Positions 62,415 through 64,000 of a DNA stretch of 64,000 nucleotides are shown piece after piece. Both the position numbers and the translations under genes were made by a program. The stretch spans positions 1-64,000 of the forward strand of contig CBDCZP010000002.1 in assembly GCA_965224605.1 (NCBI GenBank), given 5' to 3'. Each line of letters begins with the position of its first letter. The first letter of the stretch is position 1. This stretch comes from HyVt-477 sp965224605. Its GTDB lineage: Bacteria; Pseudomonadota; Gammaproteobacteria; Thiotrichales; Thiotrichaceae. The notes under the pieces were generated by a model, which did no database searches, was not told where the DNA came from, and was given only the letters and a program-made list of their open reading frames with translations.

Positions 62415-62902
62415 TGTTATCCATGATTGCAGGTATGGCTCATAACCGAGTTATCGGCATAGCAAACCAGCTACCATGGCACCTTCCGGCAGATCTAGCC
62501 TGGTTCAAAAAAACAACGCTGGGAAAACCCATCCTCATGGGTAGAAAAACCCATGAATCCATAGGCAAACCACTTCCTGGTCGCCAGAATATTATTATCT
62601 CAACCAATAAAAATTTACGCCTTGCTGGTTGTGATGTGGTGAATTCACCTGAAGCTGCCATTGATTTGGTGAAAGATGAACTTGAAGTCATGGTGATTGG
62701 TGGAGCGCTTATTTACGAACTCTTCTTGCCCTATGCGGATAGGTTGTATTTAACGCAAGTAGATGCTGACATAGAAGGCGATGCTTTTTTCCCTGATTAT
62801 CACGCTGCGGCACAATGGGAAACGGTTTTTCAGGAAGATCATCTTGCTGATGAACGCAACACTTACGATTATTCTTTTCAGCAGTTGGATAGAGTTAGAT
62901 AA
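62414..62902 (+). CDS. folA: Dihydrofolate reductase
   Basis: 162 residues from a GTG overlapping the sspB stop by one base; MLSMIAGMAHNRVIGIANQLPWHLPADLAWFKKTTLGKPILMGRKTHESIG aligns with E. coli FolA from its first residue. Makes tetrahydrofolate. NADPH site MVIGGALIYE present. Confidence 0.95.
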   Translation: MLSMIAGMAHNRVIGIANQLPWHLPADLAWFKKTTLGKPILMGRKTHESIGKPLPGRQNIIISTNKNLRLAGCDVVNSPEAAIDLVKDELEVMVIGGALIYELFLPYADRLYLTQVDADIEGDAFFPDYHAAAQWETVFQEDHLADERNTYDYSFQQLDRVR

Positions 62903-62969
62903 ATTTTTCCAGATTATCCACTTGTCTAAGCACTTTGTGAAGTATTTGATGTTGGTGCCATTTTGCCGA

Positions 62970-63022
62970 CCCTTCGACAGGCTCTGGGCGCTGCATAGCA
63001 GTACCCTGAGCTTGTCGAAGGG
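62970..63022. repeat. Hairpin repeat, family 3, full copy
   Basis: CCCTTCGACAGGCTCTGGG and CCCTGAGCTTGTCGAAGGG arms around CGCTGCATAGCAG. This CTTCGACAGGCTCAGGG-type hairpin is common in many bacterial genomes. Shares its core with 23869-23901. Confidence 0.8.
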
Positions 63023-63105
63023 TGCGGAACGCGCGATTTAATGTAGTTCATTGTCACCACTCAAGCTGTGACTAAAATTCCACAGACTAGTCTGTGAGGA
63101 AGTAT

Positions 63106-63705
63106 ATGAAAAAAGGGCTTAAATTTCTATTCTGGTTATTGATCCTGTTCTGGTTGCCTTTATTTCTAGCAACAGTACATACAAAGCTCTATCTTACACA
63201 AACGGATGTTAGCCAGCTGGATCATGCCGATGCGGTCATTATTTTTGGCACTCTGGTTCGTAAAGGTCAAATTTCTGATTTACTCAAACAACGACTAGAA
63301 ACAGGTATCGCTATTATTCGACAGGGCAAAGCCGATAAAATCGTGGTGTCAAATATGGCAAAAGCCAGTCAGATTATGAAATCCTATCTACTTAGCCAAG
63401 GCATACCCGAAAACCGTATTGAAATGGATACGCGTGCAGAACGTACACCGGATAGTTGCAGGTATGAGATAAAACAGTATCCGGATAATCGAAAACTCAT
63501 CTTTGTCTCCCAAGAATATCATTTGGCGAGGATTGCGTACCAATGCAGAAAGCTCAAGGTGGAAGGGATGGTGTTTCCAGCCAATGCTATTCAGATTACA
63601 CATTCAACTGATATTCCCATGCTACGGAAAGTTTATATTCGTACACAGCGGCATGTAAGAGAGTCAGCGCTGTTGTGGTTATCGGTGCTTCATATTTACA
63701 ATTAA
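63106..63705 (+). CDS. YdcF/SanA-like membrane protein (DUF218)
   Basis: 199 residues from ATG 63106 (GAGGAAG upstream). N-terminal TM (FLFWLLILFWLPLFLATVHT); DUF218 core DAVIIFGTLVRKGQISDLLKQRLETGIAIIRQGKADKIVVS and TPDSCRYEIKQ. Members affect envelope permeability or lipid carrier cycling; role unknown here. Confidence 0.85.
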   Translation: MKKGLKFLFWLLILFWLPLFLATVHTKLYLTQTDVSQLDHADAVIIFGTLVRKGQISDLLKQRLETGIAIIRQGKADKIVVSNMAKASQIMKSYLLSQGIPENRIEMDTRAERTPDSCRYEIKQYPDNRKLIFVSQEYHLARIAYQCRKLKVEGMVFPANAIQITHSTDIPMLRKVYIRTQRHVRESALLWLSVLHIYN

Positions 63706-63720
63706 CTGAATGTCGATCTA

Positions 63721-64000
63721 CTATTGAATTTGTTCTAGAAACAAACGAATTTTAAATAAAGCGCCTTTATCAGGCTTAGGACCAGACTTAGGATTTGACT
63801 TAGGATTTGACTCAAGATCAGATTCAAGCAGCTCGATCTCTCCGTTCCAGACTTTTAGTAACGACTCTACAATCCCCAATCCTAAACCCGTTCCACCCTT
63901 TTCCCGTCGGGTGGTGAAAAAGGGTGTGAAAATACGCTTTCGATTAGCTGCCGAAATACCTGAACCATTATCTTGTATGTAAAGAATGAGTTCTTCGTTT
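63721..64000 (-). CDS. Sensor histidine kinase, C-terminal end (partial)
   Basis: 93 residues visible; the gene continues past the right edge. HATPase_c boxes: DNGSGI (G1), FTPFFTTRREKGGTGLGLGIV (F and G2). The last beta strand region carries an extra SNPKSNPKSGPKP insert before KGALFKI. Stop at 63721-63723. Confidence 0.93.
   Translation of the reverse strand, partial: NEELILYIQDNGSGISAANRKRIFTPFFTTRREKGGTGLGLGIVESLLKVWNGEIELLESDLESNPKSNPKSGPKPDKGALFKIRLFLEQIQ

Noticed and set aside
1..64000. tRNA, rRNA and riboswitch genes
   Set aside because: None could be recognised by eye; a covariance-model scan would be needed to exclude small structured RNAs.

Overview
The window looks like chromosomal DNA of a gammaproteobacterium of low to moderate GC. 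Conserved gammaproteobacterial gene orders support this: rne divergent from rluC-HAD phosphatase-sppA, ffh next to rpsP-rimM-trmD-rplS, and petABC followed by sspA-sspB-folA. I cannot name the genus. No rRNA or tRNA gene was recognised.

Layout. 1-4.4 kb, minus strand: the 5' part of an HtrA protease, cbpA, yicC, comF and a rhombosortase. 4.5-6.7 kb: type II secretion pseudopilins gspG-H-I-J, divergent from the rhombosortase. 7.1-16.9 kb: a co-directional accessory cluster of RND adaptor, RND pump with a Lys/Ala-rich tail, Pro/Met-rich lipoprotein, ParA-like ATPase, a frame-broken TPR membrane protein, a coiled-coil membrane protein and a dynamin-like GTPase. 17.4-23.8 kb: rne, rluC, HAD phosphatase, sppA. 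24-31.2 kb: a solute-binding protein, a cyclase-homology sensor with a cNMP-domain MscS channel, and a degenerate DEAD-box protein. 31.6-42.1 kb: radA, corC-like, ypjD-like, ffh, the rpsP operon and ygiQ.

42.6-55.3 kb is a complete type I-C CRISPR-Cas locus: cas3, cas5c, cas8c, cas7c, two toxin-antitoxin pairs, cas4, cas1, cas2 and an array of 45 repeats and 44 spacers. A HipBA-like pair follows. 57-64 kb: MIF-like tautomerase, Nif3-like protein, petABC, sspAB, folA, a YdcF-like protein and the end of a sensor kinase.

The most striking find is in the 306-bp gap between cas3 and cas5c. On the minus strand a -10 box leads into a degenerate CRISPR repeat that keeps a stem and the exact 11-nt 5' handle of the array repeat. 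A 26-nt spacer-like stretch and an intrinsic terminator follow. The first 16 nt of that spacer match the neighbouring promoter region at 14 of 16 positions. The mismatches fall exactly at guide positions 6 and 12, which Cascade leaves unpaired, and the target has the type I-C PAM TTC. The target overlaps a plus-strand promoter that would drive a 39-residue hydrophobic ORF and then cas5c-cas8c-cas7c. This is the architecture of a CreA/CreR-type guide: Cascade would use it to repress its own operon, and possibly a small toxin (CreTA-like).

The intergenic regions carry several families of palindromic dispersed repeats. Two enzymes (the cyclase-homology protein and the DEAD-box protein) have lost signature residues.
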